In this document: one piece after another, positions 51,979 through 59,747 of the stretch | Position numbering within the stretch: position 1 is the stretch's first letter | Layout: every line of letters starts with the position of its first letter | Source of the DNA: Vogesella sp. LIG4 | GTDB taxonomy: Bacteria > Pseudomonadota > Gammaproteobacteria > Burkholderiales > Chromobacteriaceae | Direction: 5' to 3' | NCBI RefSeq assembly: GCF_900090205.1 | Contig: NZ_LT607802.1 | Span: 1,621,215-1,685,214 of the forward strand | DNA length: 64,000 nucleotides | Notes under the pieces: model-generated | Told to the model about the DNA's origin: nothing | The model's database searches: none | The model's input: the letters and a program-made list of their open reading frames with translations, nothing else | Made by a program: the position numbers and the translations under genes

Positions 51979-52650
51979 TTAAGCCGCCAGGCCTTTCTGC
52001 AGTCCAAGCACGATGGCGTGGATGCGGTTGTTGGCGTCCAGCTTGCGGATGATGTTGGCCGCATGGAATTTCACCGTGCGCTCGCTGATGTCGAGAATGG
52101 TGGCGATTTCCCAGTTGGTCTTGCCGTGCATCATCCAGTAGAAGATGTCGCGTTCACGGTGCGACAGCGGGTTGCTGCCGCTGCTGGGCGCCGGGCTGAT
52201 GCGCTGCAGCGCGCGGTGCAGGTGCGGCAGCAGGCTGCCCAGCATGCGCAGCTCGGCGCCGGGCAGGGTGCTGTCCACGCGCAGCTGCGTCAGGTGGCCG
52301 TCGTTGTGCAGCGACAGGCAGGCAACGGTCTCGCCGTTTTCCGCACCGAAGAACTGCACCTCGCTGCCCAGGCCCACGCCCTGGCAATCCGGCCCGTGGC
52401 TGAGTAGCGGCACGGTGCCGGCACAGAAGCGGCGCGGCGTGCCCAGCCAGCCCTGGTTGGCTACCGGGCCATGATGAATCTGCAGGGTGCCGGTACCACT
52501 CTCCTCGGCCAGGCTGTCCAGGTAGCATTGCAGCTGCTGTTCAGAATCCAGTTGCGGCAAGGTGTGGAACCATTGCAGCAAGGTAGTCAACTGTGTGTGC
52601 GTCAAGCCGTTGGAGACATGGCCACAGGCAAACGGAATACCCTTTGTCAC
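51979..52650 (-). CDS. LuxR-type helix-turn-helix regulator
   Basis: 223 residues. The C-terminal LuxR domain is NPLSHRERDIFYWMMHGKTNWEIATILDISERTVKFHAANI; the N-terminal half has no autoinducer domain I can recognise. The start is GTG at 52650, chosen because AGAGGAGAG lies 7 nt upstream. The arrangement recalls solo LuxR proteins of Neisseriales and Burkholderiales that lack a neighbouring synthase. An uptake-like motif lies inside the gene at 52054, within the DNA-binding domain. Confidence 0.8.
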   Translation of the reverse strand: MTKGIPFACGHVSNGLTHTQLTTLLQWFHTLPQLDSEQQLQCYLDSLAEESGTGTLQIHHGPVANQGWLGTPRRFCAGTVPLLSHGPDCQGVGLGSEVQFFGAENGETVACLSLHNDGHLTQLRVDSTLPGAELRMLGSLLPHLHRALQRISPAPSSGSNPLSHRERDIFYWMMHGKTNWEIATILDISERTVKFHAANIIRKLDANNRIHAIVLGLQKGLAA

Positions 52651-53044
52651 CTGGCTCTCCTCTGTATGGTTATTTTGAACAGCTATCTTAGCGAAGCAAT
52701 GTGGGCGTCCCAACGGAATTTCTTCATTGCATGAGTTTTTTGCATGGATGCCATCGCAGATTATCGGGGCTCAACACAAAACAAGGCTGGCAGCGGGAAC
52801 TTGTTGTTGCAAAACGGCATCACTTTGCAAACTGGCCGGAAGGCCGGTAAATCAGCAAATCTGTCCTATGTGTCATTTACGCTGCTGGCATTTATCAGCT
52901 GATCCTTAAATATCTTTAAGCAATGCTTTTTTTCACTTATATTTGACAGAGAAGTTGTAAATTGCATCCGCTTTTGTGTATGACACGTTTTCAAATGGCG
53001 TGCACAAGGCGCACTGCCTTACCTCTGTTACGAGATCAACCCTG
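52651..53044. promoter_or_regulatory. Divergent spacer between LuxR and LysR genes
   Basis: 394 bp, AT-rich, no gene. A small hairpin CTGGCCGG-AA-GGCCGGT lies near 52830-52850. I see no recognisable operator. Confidence 0.4.
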
Positions 53045-54013
53045 ATGGATACTTTAAAAGCCCTGATGGTCTTCATGACCACTGCCGAGAACGGCAGCTT
53101 TTCCGATGCTGCCCGCAAGCTTGGGGTGTCGCCGGCGGCCGTCAGCCAAAGCATTGCCCGCCTGGAGCAGGAACTGGAAGTGCGGCTGTTCAATCGCACC
53201 ACCCGCCAGCTCACCCTTACCGAGGACGGCCGCCGCTTCTACGCGCAGTGCCGCGGCCCGGTAAACAATCTTGATTCCGCCATCCAGCAACTGAAGGCCA
53301 GCCGCGATGAACCGGCCGGCCATCTGCGCATCAGCCTGCCCAATGCCTTTGGCCGCCGCTTCATCCTGCCGCTGATGGAGGAGTTCTGCTCCCGCTTCCC
53401 GAAGATCCGCGTGTTCTTCGGCATGGACGACCACTTCAGCGACCTGATCGAGGACGGCTACGACGTGGGCGTGCGCGTGGGCATGATGCCGGACAGCCGC
53501 ATGGTGGCGCGCCACCTGGCGCACATTCCGCAGTATGTAGTGGCTGCGCCGGGCTACTGGGACGAGCACGGCAAGCCGCGCAACCCGGAAGAGCTGTCGG
53601 CACACGACTGCATCAACTTCCAGTTCCCCACCTCCGGCCGCCTGTACAAGTGGGAATTCGAGCGTAGCGGCGAGCGCATTCCGCTGGAAGTGTCCGGCAC
53701 CTACACCGTGAACGATGTGGATGCGGTGATCGAACTGGCGCGCCTGGGCCTGGGCGTGGCGCAGCTGCCGGCGCACGAGGTGCTGGCCGATGTGCGTGCC
53801 GGCCGGCTGGAGGCGGTGCTCACCGACTTCGTATCGATGGAACGTTCCATCTATATCTGCTTCCCGCATCGCGACCACATTGCACCGCGTACCCGCGTGT
53901 TCGTGGATTTCGTGCTGGAAAAACTGCTGGAACACCCGGATATCGTCGGCGATCTGCCCGGCGTGGACCTGTCCGCCAAGCGCGCGGCGCTGGGTGATTC
54001 GCACGAAGTGTAA
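53045..54013 (+). CDS. LysR-family regulator (CrgA/DmlR-like)
   Basis: 322 residues. Opening MDTLKALMVFMTTAENGSFS and helix-turn-helix AARKLGVSPAAVSQSIARLE; effector domain with LRISLPNAFGRRFILPLM. The ATG at 53045 is set by the family start; the frame upstream is not conserved-looking. It ends at a strong terminator and precedes a PuuB-like oxidase gene, which it may regulate. Confidence 0.86.
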   Translation: MDTLKALMVFMTTAENGSFSDAARKLGVSPAAVSQSIARLEQELEVRLFNRTTRQLTLTEDGRRFYAQCRGPVNNLDSAIQQLKASRDEPAGHLRISLPNAFGRRFILPLMEEFCSRFPKIRVFFGMDDHFSDLIEDGYDVGVRVGMMPDSRMVARHLAHIPQYVVAAPGYWDEHGKPRNPEELSAHDCINFQFPTSGRLYKWEFERSGERIPLEVSGTYTVNDVDAVIELARLGLGVAQLPAHEVLADVRAGRLEAVLTDFVSMERSIYICFPHRDHIAPRTRVFVDFVLEKLLEHPDIVGDLPGVDLSAKRAALGDSHEV

Positions 54014-54031
54014 GCGAGAGCAATCGCACAC

Positions 54032-54055
54032 GCCCGGCTTGCCGGGCTTTTTTTT
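54032..54055 (+). terminator. Rho-independent terminator after the LysR gene
   Basis: 7-bp stem GCCCGGC/GCCGGGC, 2-nt loop, eight T, 19 nt past the stop. Confidence 0.92.
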
Positions 54056-54164
54056 GTCTGCTATGTTTAACATATTAGACGTAAGGCGGCATTTATTGCA
54101 TAATGATTCAACACAAGCCGCCGTGCTGCACTGCAATGTTTAAGAAATAATACGAGGAGCTGTC

Positions 54165-55451
54165 ATGAACCAGACCATCGACCACACCGGGTCCTACTAC
54201 GCGTATTCGGCCAACCCGTCGCCGGAACGCCCGGCGCTGCGTGGCAGCCTGCGTGCCGATGTCTGCGTGATCGGCGCCGGCTACACCGGTATTTCCACCG
54301 CGCTGCACCTGGCCGAAGCCGGCTTCAAGGTCGTGGTGCTGGAAGCCGCCCGCGTGGGCTGGGGCGCATCCGGCCGCAACGGCGGCCAGATCGTCAACAG
54401 CTATAGCCGCGATATCGATGTGATCGAAGCCCGCCACGGTGCCGAGGCCGCCCGCAAACTGGGTGCCATGGCCTTCGAAGGTGGCAAGATCATCCGCGAA
54501 CGCATCGCAAAATACGATATCCAGTGTGATCTGAAAGACGGCAACGTATTTGCCGCCTTCACCCAGAAGCAGCTGGACGAAATGGCGGCCAAGAAGGCGC
54601 TGTGGGAGCGCTACGGCCACACCGGCCTCAAGCTGATCGACCGGGCCGGCATGAAGAACATCGTGTCCAGCGACCAGTACGCCGGCGCGCTGCTGGATAC
54701 CTGGGGCGGCCACATCCACCCGCTGAACCTGGCGCTGGGCGAAGCTGCTGCCTTCGAATCGCTGGGTGGCCAGATTTTTGAACAGTCCGCCGTAGTGGAC
54801 GTGGTGAAGGGCAAGCCCGCCAAGGTGAAAACCGCGCAGGGCGAGGTGGTGGCCGACACCGTGGTGGTGGCCGGCAATGCCTACCTGGGCAACCTGATTC
54901 CGCAGCTGGCGGAAAAAACCCTACCGTGCGGCACCCAGGTGGTGACTACCGAGCGCCTGGACCCGGCGCTGGCCAAGACCCTGCTGCCGGGCGACAACTG
55001 CGTGGAAGACTGCAACTTCCTGCTCGACTACTACCGCCTGACCGGCGACAACCGCCTGCTGTACGGTGGCGGCACCGTGTACGGCGCCCGCGACCCGGGC
55101 GAGATCGAGCGCCTGGTGCGCCCGAAGCTGCTGAAAACCTTCCCGCAGCTGGAAAACGTCAAGATCGAGTTCGGCTGGACCGGCAACTTCTCGCTGACTC
55201 TGTCGCGCCTGCCGCAGGTTGGCCGCGTGGACAGCAACATCTACTACTCGCAGGGCTGCAGCGGCCACGGCGTGACCTACACCCACCTGGCCGGCCGCAT
55301 CATCTCCGAGGCCATTCGTGGCCAGAGCGAGCGTTTCGACGCCTTTGCCAACCTGCCGCACTACCCGTTCCCGGGTGGCCGCCTGTTCCGTGTGCCGATG
55401 CTGACCATGGGTGCCTGGTGGTACGGCATGCGCGACCGCCTGGGCGTGTAA
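54165..55451 (+). CDS. FAD-dependent oxidase, gamma-glutamylputrescine oxidase-like
   Basis: 428-residue DAO-fold flavoprotein. N-terminal CVIGAGYTGISTALHLAEAG (FAD), WGASGRNGGQIVNSYSRD typical of PuuB/OrdL proteins, and C-terminal YYSQGCSGHGVTYTHLAGR. PuuB oxidises gamma-glutamylputrescine in polyamine catabolism; OrdL relatives use other amines, so the substrate is provisional. GAGGAG lies 6 nt before the ATG. Followed by a terminator. Confidence 0.82.
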   Translation: MNQTIDHTGSYYAYSANPSPERPALRGSLRADVCVIGAGYTGISTALHLAEAGFKVVVLEAARVGWGASGRNGGQIVNSYSRDIDVIEARHGAEAARKLGAMAFEGGKIIRERIAKYDIQCDLKDGNVFAAFTQKQLDEMAAKKALWERYGHTGLKLIDRAGMKNIVSSDQYAGALLDTWGGHIHPLNLALGEAAAFESLGGQIFEQSAVVDVVKGKPAKVKTAQGEVVADTVVVAGNAYLGNLIPQLAEKTLPCGTQVVTTERLDPALAKTLLPGDNCVEDCNFLLDYYRLTGDNRLLYGGGTVYGARDPGEIERLVRPKLLKTFPQLENVKIEFGWTGNFSLTLSRLPQVGRVDSNIYYSQGCSGHGVTYTHLAGRIISEAIRGQSERFDAFANLPHYPFPGGRLFRVPMLTMGAWWYGMRDRLGV

Positions 55452-55552
55452 AGCTTTGCCGCGCCAGCTGCGGCTGGCGCGCTACCGAAAGCAAGATGGC
55501 AGCACCGGGGGGCGCTGCCGACTTGTGAGTTTGACCTGCTATTGTCCATTGG

Positions 55553-55585
55553 GGCCGGTTCACTGCGAACCGGCCGCTTTTTTTT
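55553..55585 (+). terminator. Rho-independent terminator after the oxidase gene
   Basis: 9-bp stem GGCCGGTTC/GAACCGGCC, 5-nt loop, then GC and eight T. Confidence 0.92.
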
Positions 55586-55726
55586 GTGGCGGCGAAAACG
55601 ATCCGGCGGCCAGGGCGGCAGTGTGTGCTTTAAAATGACAATGGCAAATGTTAATGTCTTGAGCGGCCCGGACATGGGCCGGCCCCGCTACACACAATGC
55701 CCGCACAACACACGGAGAGGCTGAAC

Positions 55727-55999
55727 ATGAAGAAACGACTGAGCAAGATTTCGCCGCTGCAATCGGCCAAGACCCTGGCCGTGCTGTATTTCCTGATTTC
55801 CCTGCCCATGCTGCTGATCATGGTGCCGGTGATGCTGCTGGTCCCGGGCGAGCATCAGCCGGTGGGCATCATGGTGGTGGTGCTGCCGCTGCTGTACGCG
55901 GTAGGGGGCTTCATCGGCACCCTCATCGCCGCCTGGCTGTACAACCTGGCCGCCAGCTGGACTGGCGGCATCGAAATCACGGTGTCCGAACAGCGCTGA
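55727..55999 (+). CDS. Small two-helix membrane protein, DUF3566-like
   Basis: 90 residues: a basic start (MKKRLSKISPLQSAKTL), two hydrophobic helices (about 17-40 and 47-78) and a short polar tail. The ISPLQSAK opening and the GGFIGTLIAAWLYNLAASW segment resemble DUF3566-type proteins. GGAGAGG about 8 nt upstream fixes the ATG. Function unknown. Confidence 0.7.
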   Translation: MKKRLSKISPLQSAKTLAVLYFLISLPMLLIMVPVMLLVPGEHQPVGIMVVVLPLLYAVGGFIGTLIAAWLYNLAASWTGGIEITVSEQR

Positions 56000-56025
56000 T
56001 CGCCGCACGCCGTTGCGGTGAGTGA

Positions 56026-56064
56026 CAAGTTGGCCGCATGCCCGCCGGGCGTGCGGCCAACTTG
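56026..56064. terminator. Inverted uptake-like pair between convergent genes
   Basis: CAAGTTGGCCGCA and its complement (13-bp stem) lie exactly between the convergent stops at 55999 and 56081, the position where Neisseria uptake sequences form bidirectional terminators. Confidence 0.7.
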
Positions 56065-56080
56065 TTTATGGCCGGCAGGC

Positions 56081-56458
56081 TCAGAACGGCCACACCATCT
56101 TGGTCTTGGCCACTGCGATGATGTAGATCGGCATCGCCAGCGCCAGCAGCAGCACCGGCCCGCGCAGCGGCGAGCCCTGCAGCCGCTTCAGCCCCAGCGT
56201 ACCCAGAATGATGTAGGCGATCAGCGCCACGATCTTGGCGGCCAGCCACGGCTGCTCCAGCGGCGACAGCCCGGCCCACACTGCCAGGGTGATGGCGGCA
56301 GCCAGCAGGCCGGTGTCCACCACGTGCGGCGCGATGCGCAGCAGCTTGCTCTGCAGCAGTGCCGGCTTCAGGTAGGACAGCGCCGCGCGCAGCGCGAACA
56401 GCGTCACCGACAGGTAGGCGAGGCCGGCGTGGGTGTGTTTCAGCGTCTGGTAATCCAT
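56081..56458 (-). CDS. SirB2-family integral membrane protein
   Basis: 125 residues, four membrane helices. The start HTHAGLAYLSVTLFALRAALSY and the later HVVDTGLLAAAITLAVW and AKIVALIAYIILGTLGLKR match SirB2. AGGGGAA lies 5 nt before the ATG. Function unproven. Confidence 0.85.
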   Translation of the reverse strand: MDYQTLKHTHAGLAYLSVTLFALRAALSYLKPALLQSKLLRIAPHVVDTGLLAAAITLAVWAGLSPLEQPWLAAKIVALIAYIILGTLGLKRLQGSPLRGPVLLLALAMPIYIIAVAKTKMVWPF

Positions 56459-56569
56459 GTGTTCCCCTAGAAATGATGGCGCTGGGCGCCGCCACGGATG
56501 ATAGCGGCTCGGCGTGCAACGGTGGAATGCTAAACTGCCGTGTCCTGATGACTACGCCATCATCGCGCC

Positions 56570-59500
56570 ATGCCGCTCAACTTGTATCAATCCAACCGCC
56601 TGGAAGCGCTGGGCATCCTCTACCGCCACCTGACTGACAGCCCGCTGGACGATCCGTTCGCGCCGGAAGTGGTGATGGTGCAAAGCCGCGGCATGGGGCG
56701 CTGGCTCACCTTGCAGCTGGCGCGCGCGCGCGGGCTGACGGCGAATATGGAGTTCGTGCTGCCGGCCGGCTTTGGCTGGCGGCTGATGAAAACCGTGCTG
56801 CCGGAGCTGCCGCCCAAGTCCGCCTTCGCGCCCGAGGTGCTCACCTGGCGGCTGATGGCGCTGCTGCCCACCCTGCACGGCGAGCCGTTCACCCCGCTGA
56901 CGCGCTACCTGCAGGGCGGCGCGCTGGCCTGCCACGAACTGGCCGGCAAGATCGCCGACATCTACGACCAATACCTGGTGTTCCGCCCGGAGTGGATACG
57001 CGCCTGGCAGGCCGGCCAGCGGCTGGACCTGGGCGAGGATGAAGCCTGGCAGGCGGCGCTGTGGCAGCAGCTGGCCGCCAGTGTGCCCGGTCGCCACCGC
57101 GTGGCGATGCTGGACGACTTCTTTGCCGCGCTGCGCCGCGAGCACCTGCCGCAGCGGGTGTCGGTATTCGGCATCGCCACCCTGGCGCCGATGTACCTGG
57201 CGCTGCTCAAGCGCATGGCCGAGCTCACCGAGGTCAACGTGTTCCTGCTCAACCCCAGCGAAGCCTACTGGGGCGACATCATCGATGCCCGCGGCCAGCT
57301 CAAGCTGTTCGCCCACGGCGAGCAGGCCGACAGCGGCCACCCGCTGCTGGCCTCGTTGGGGCAGCAGGGGCGCGACTTCTTCGATGAAATCGCCGGCGGC
57401 ATCCACGAGCCGGTATCCGCCTTCGTGGCGCCGGAGGGCAATGCACTGCTGCCGCGGCTGCAACGCGACATCCTGCAGCTGGCGGCGCCTGCGGCCAACC
57501 TTGTGCCACCGGCAGACGAGCGCTCCATCGTCTGCCACATCGCGCACAGCCCGATGCGCGAGCTGGAAGTGCTCAAGGACCAGCTGCTGGCGATGCTGGC
57601 CGCCGACCCCACGCTCACCCCGGCCGATATCGCGGTGCTGACGCCGGACATCAACAGCTACGCACCGTATATCGATGCGGTATTCGGCTACCGCGCCGAC
57701 GCGCCGTCCATCCCCTACAGCATCGCCGACCGCCGCATCGCGCGCGAAGTGCCGCTGCTGGCCACCTTCGGCGCGGTGCTGGAACTGGCCGACTCGCGCT
57801 TTGCCGCCGCCGACGTGCTGGCACTGCTGGACTGCCAGCCGCTGCTGGCGCGCTTCGGCCTGCGCGACGAAGACGTGACCCTGCTCACCGACTGGGTGCG
57901 CGGCGCCGGCATCCGCTGGGGGCGCGATGCCGCCCACAAGGCGGAACTGGGGCTGCCGGACGAAGCGGCACATACCTGGCGCTGGGGGCTGGACCGCCTG
58001 CTGCTGGGCACCGTGCTGCCGGCCGGCCTCGCCGGCGACGGCATGCCACTGTTCGGCGACCTGCTGCCGGACAGCGCCGCCCAGGGCCAGGTGGCCGCGC
58101 GGCTGGCCAGCCTGGCCGCGCTGTTCGAGCAGCTGGATGGCCTGGCGCGGCTGTGGGCGCAGCCGGCATCCATCGCCGACTGGGCCGAGCGCCTGCGCAA
58201 CGCCGCCGCGCAGCTGTTCCAGGTGGACGAAGACGGCGAGGCGGCGCTGCAGCTACTGCACCAGATTGCCGACGAACTGGCCGCCGATGCCGCGTTGGCC
58301 GGTTTCGACGGCAGCGTGCCGCTGCCGGTGGTGCGCGACGCAGTGCTGCGCCAGCTGGAAATGTCCTCCAGCGGCGGCTTCCTCACCGGCGGCCTCACCT
58401 TCTGCGCCATGGTGCCGATGCGCTCCATCCCGTTCCGCGTACTGTGCCTGGTGGGCATGAACGACGGCGCCTACCCGCGCGACGAGCGCCCGGTGAGCTT
58501 CGACCTGGTGGCGCGGCACCCGAAAAAGGGCGACCGCTCGCGCCGCTTCGACGACCGCTACCTGTTCCTGGAAGCCATCCTCTCCGCCCGCGACACCCTG
58601 TACCTGAGCTGGGTTGGCCGCAGCGTGCGCAGCGACGAGCCGTTGCCGCCATCGCCGCTGGTGGCCGAGCTGCTGGATACGCTGGCGGCGATGCGCGGCG
58701 GCGACATCTCCACCGCCATCACCACCCGCCACCCGCTGCAGCCGTTCTCGCGCCGCTACTACGACGGCACGCTGCCCAGCTACGAGCCACTGTGGGCCGA
58801 CGCACTGCTGCAGCCGCCGGCCACGCCGCAGCCGTTTGCTGCCGAGCTGGATGCCCCGCCACCGCCGGTGGTGCACATCGCCGACTTCTTGCGCTTCTGG
58901 CAGAACCCGGTGCGCGCCTGGCTGGCGGACAGGCTGGGGCTGAAGCTGGAGCGACTGGCCGACGAACTGCCGGGGCGCGAGCCATTCAGCATCGAGCGCG
59001 ACAGTCGTGGCGAAGTGCGCGACACCCTGGTGCAGGCCATGCTGGCCGGCAAACCGCTGCGCGTGGCCGAGGCGCGGCTGCAGGGCCAGGGGCTGCTGCC
59101 GGATGCCGCGCTGGGCGACGCCTGCCTGACGCAGGAACGCGCCGCCAGCGCCCGCTTCGCCAGCCGCCTGCCGCAGAGCCTGCTGTCCGCGCCGCTGCCG
59201 CCGCAGCCGGTGCGGCTGGACATCGGCGGCGTCACCCTGCTGGGCGAGCTGGCCGGCCTGCGCCCGGAAGGGCTGCAGCGCGTGGTGCCGCGCAAGGCCT
59301 ACGCCACCGAAATCATCCGCCTGTGGCTGGAGCACCTGATCAGGTTGGCCGCAGCGGTGCCCGGCGTGGCGGCGGACAGCCGGCTGTATGCCGACGACGG
59401 CGTGCACGGCTTTGGCGCGGCGGACGGGGAGGGCATGCCGCTGGAGGCGCCCGCGCTGCTGGCGGCCTGGCTGGCGCGCTATCTGCAGGGCCAGCGCCAG

Positions 59501-59746
59501 CCGCTGCCGCTGTTCGCCCGCACCTCGCTGGCCTATGCCCGCGCCAAGCCGGGCGAGGAAATGAAGAAAGCGCAGGCGGAGTGGGACCCGGATTTCGTCG
59601 GCGACTACAGCGCGCCGCAAAGCCAGGATGCGGCCAACTTGCTGGCCTTCCGCCACCTGGAGCCACTGTCCGACCCGCTGTTCACCCAGCTGGCGGAAAC
59701 GCTGCTGCGGCCGCTGGTGGCCGCTCTTGAAAGCCATAACGACTGA
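56570..59746 (+). CDS. recC: Exonuclease V (RecBCD) gamma subunit RecC
   Basis: 1058 residues. Opening LNLYQSNRLEALGILYRHL and VVMVQSRGMGRWLTLQLA, then LRREHLPQRVSVFGIATLAPMYL and FCAMVPMRSIPFRVLCLVGMNDGAYPR are RecC landmarks. The inactive helicase/nuclease-like subunit scans for Chi and feeds RecB. It ends 1 bp before recB. Four uptake-like motifs lie in the gene. No ribosome binding site is visible before the ATG. Confidence 0.93.
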   Translation: MPLNLYQSNRLEALGILYRHLTDSPLDDPFAPEVVMVQSRGMGRWLTLQLARARGLTANMEFVLPAGFGWRLMKTVLPELPPKSAFAPEVLTWRLMALLPTLHGEPFTPLTRYLQGGALACHELAGKIADIYDQYLVFRPEWIRAWQAGQRLDLGEDEAWQAALWQQLAASVPGRHRVAMLDDFFAALRREHLPQRVSVFGIATLAPMYLALLKRMAELTEVNVFLLNPSEAYWGDIIDARGQLKLFAHGEQADSGHPLLASLGQQGRDFFDEIAGGIHEPVSAFVAPEGNALLPRLQRDILQLAAPAANLVPPADERSIVCHIAHSPMRELEVLKDQLLAMLAADPTLTPADIAVLTPDINSYAPYIDAVFGYRADAPSIPYSIADRRIAREVPLLATFGAVLELADSRFAAADVLALLDCQPLLARFGLRDEDVTLLTDWVRGAGIRWGRDAAHKAELGLPDEAAHTWRWGLDRLLLGTVLPAGLAGDGMPLFGDLLPDSAAQGQVAARLASLAALFEQLDGLARLWAQPASIADWAERLRNAAAQLFQVDEDGEAALQLLHQIADELAADAALAGFDGSVPLPVVRDAVLRQLEMSSSGGFLTGGLTFCAMVPMRSIPFRVLCLVGMNDGAYPRDERPVSFDLVARHPKKGDRSRRFDDRYLFLEAILSARDTLYLSWVGRSVRSDEPLPPSPLVAELLDTLAAMRGGDISTAITTRHPLQPFSRRYYDGTLPSYEPLWADALLQPPATPQPFAAELDAPPPPVVHIADFLRFWQNPVRAWLADRLGLKLERLADELPGREPFSIERDSRGEVRDTLVQAMLAGKPLRVAEARLQGQGLLPDAALGDACLTQERAASARFASRLPQSLLSAPLPPQPVRLDIGGVTLLGELAGLRPEGLQRVVPRKAYATEIIRLWLEHLIRLAAAVPGVAADSRLYADDGVHGFGAADGEGMPLEAPALLAAWLARYLQGQRQPLPLFARTSLAYARAKPGEEMKKAQAEWDPDFVGDYSAPQSQDAANLLAFRHLEPLSDPLFTQLAETLLRPLVAALESHND

Positions 59747-59747
59747 T

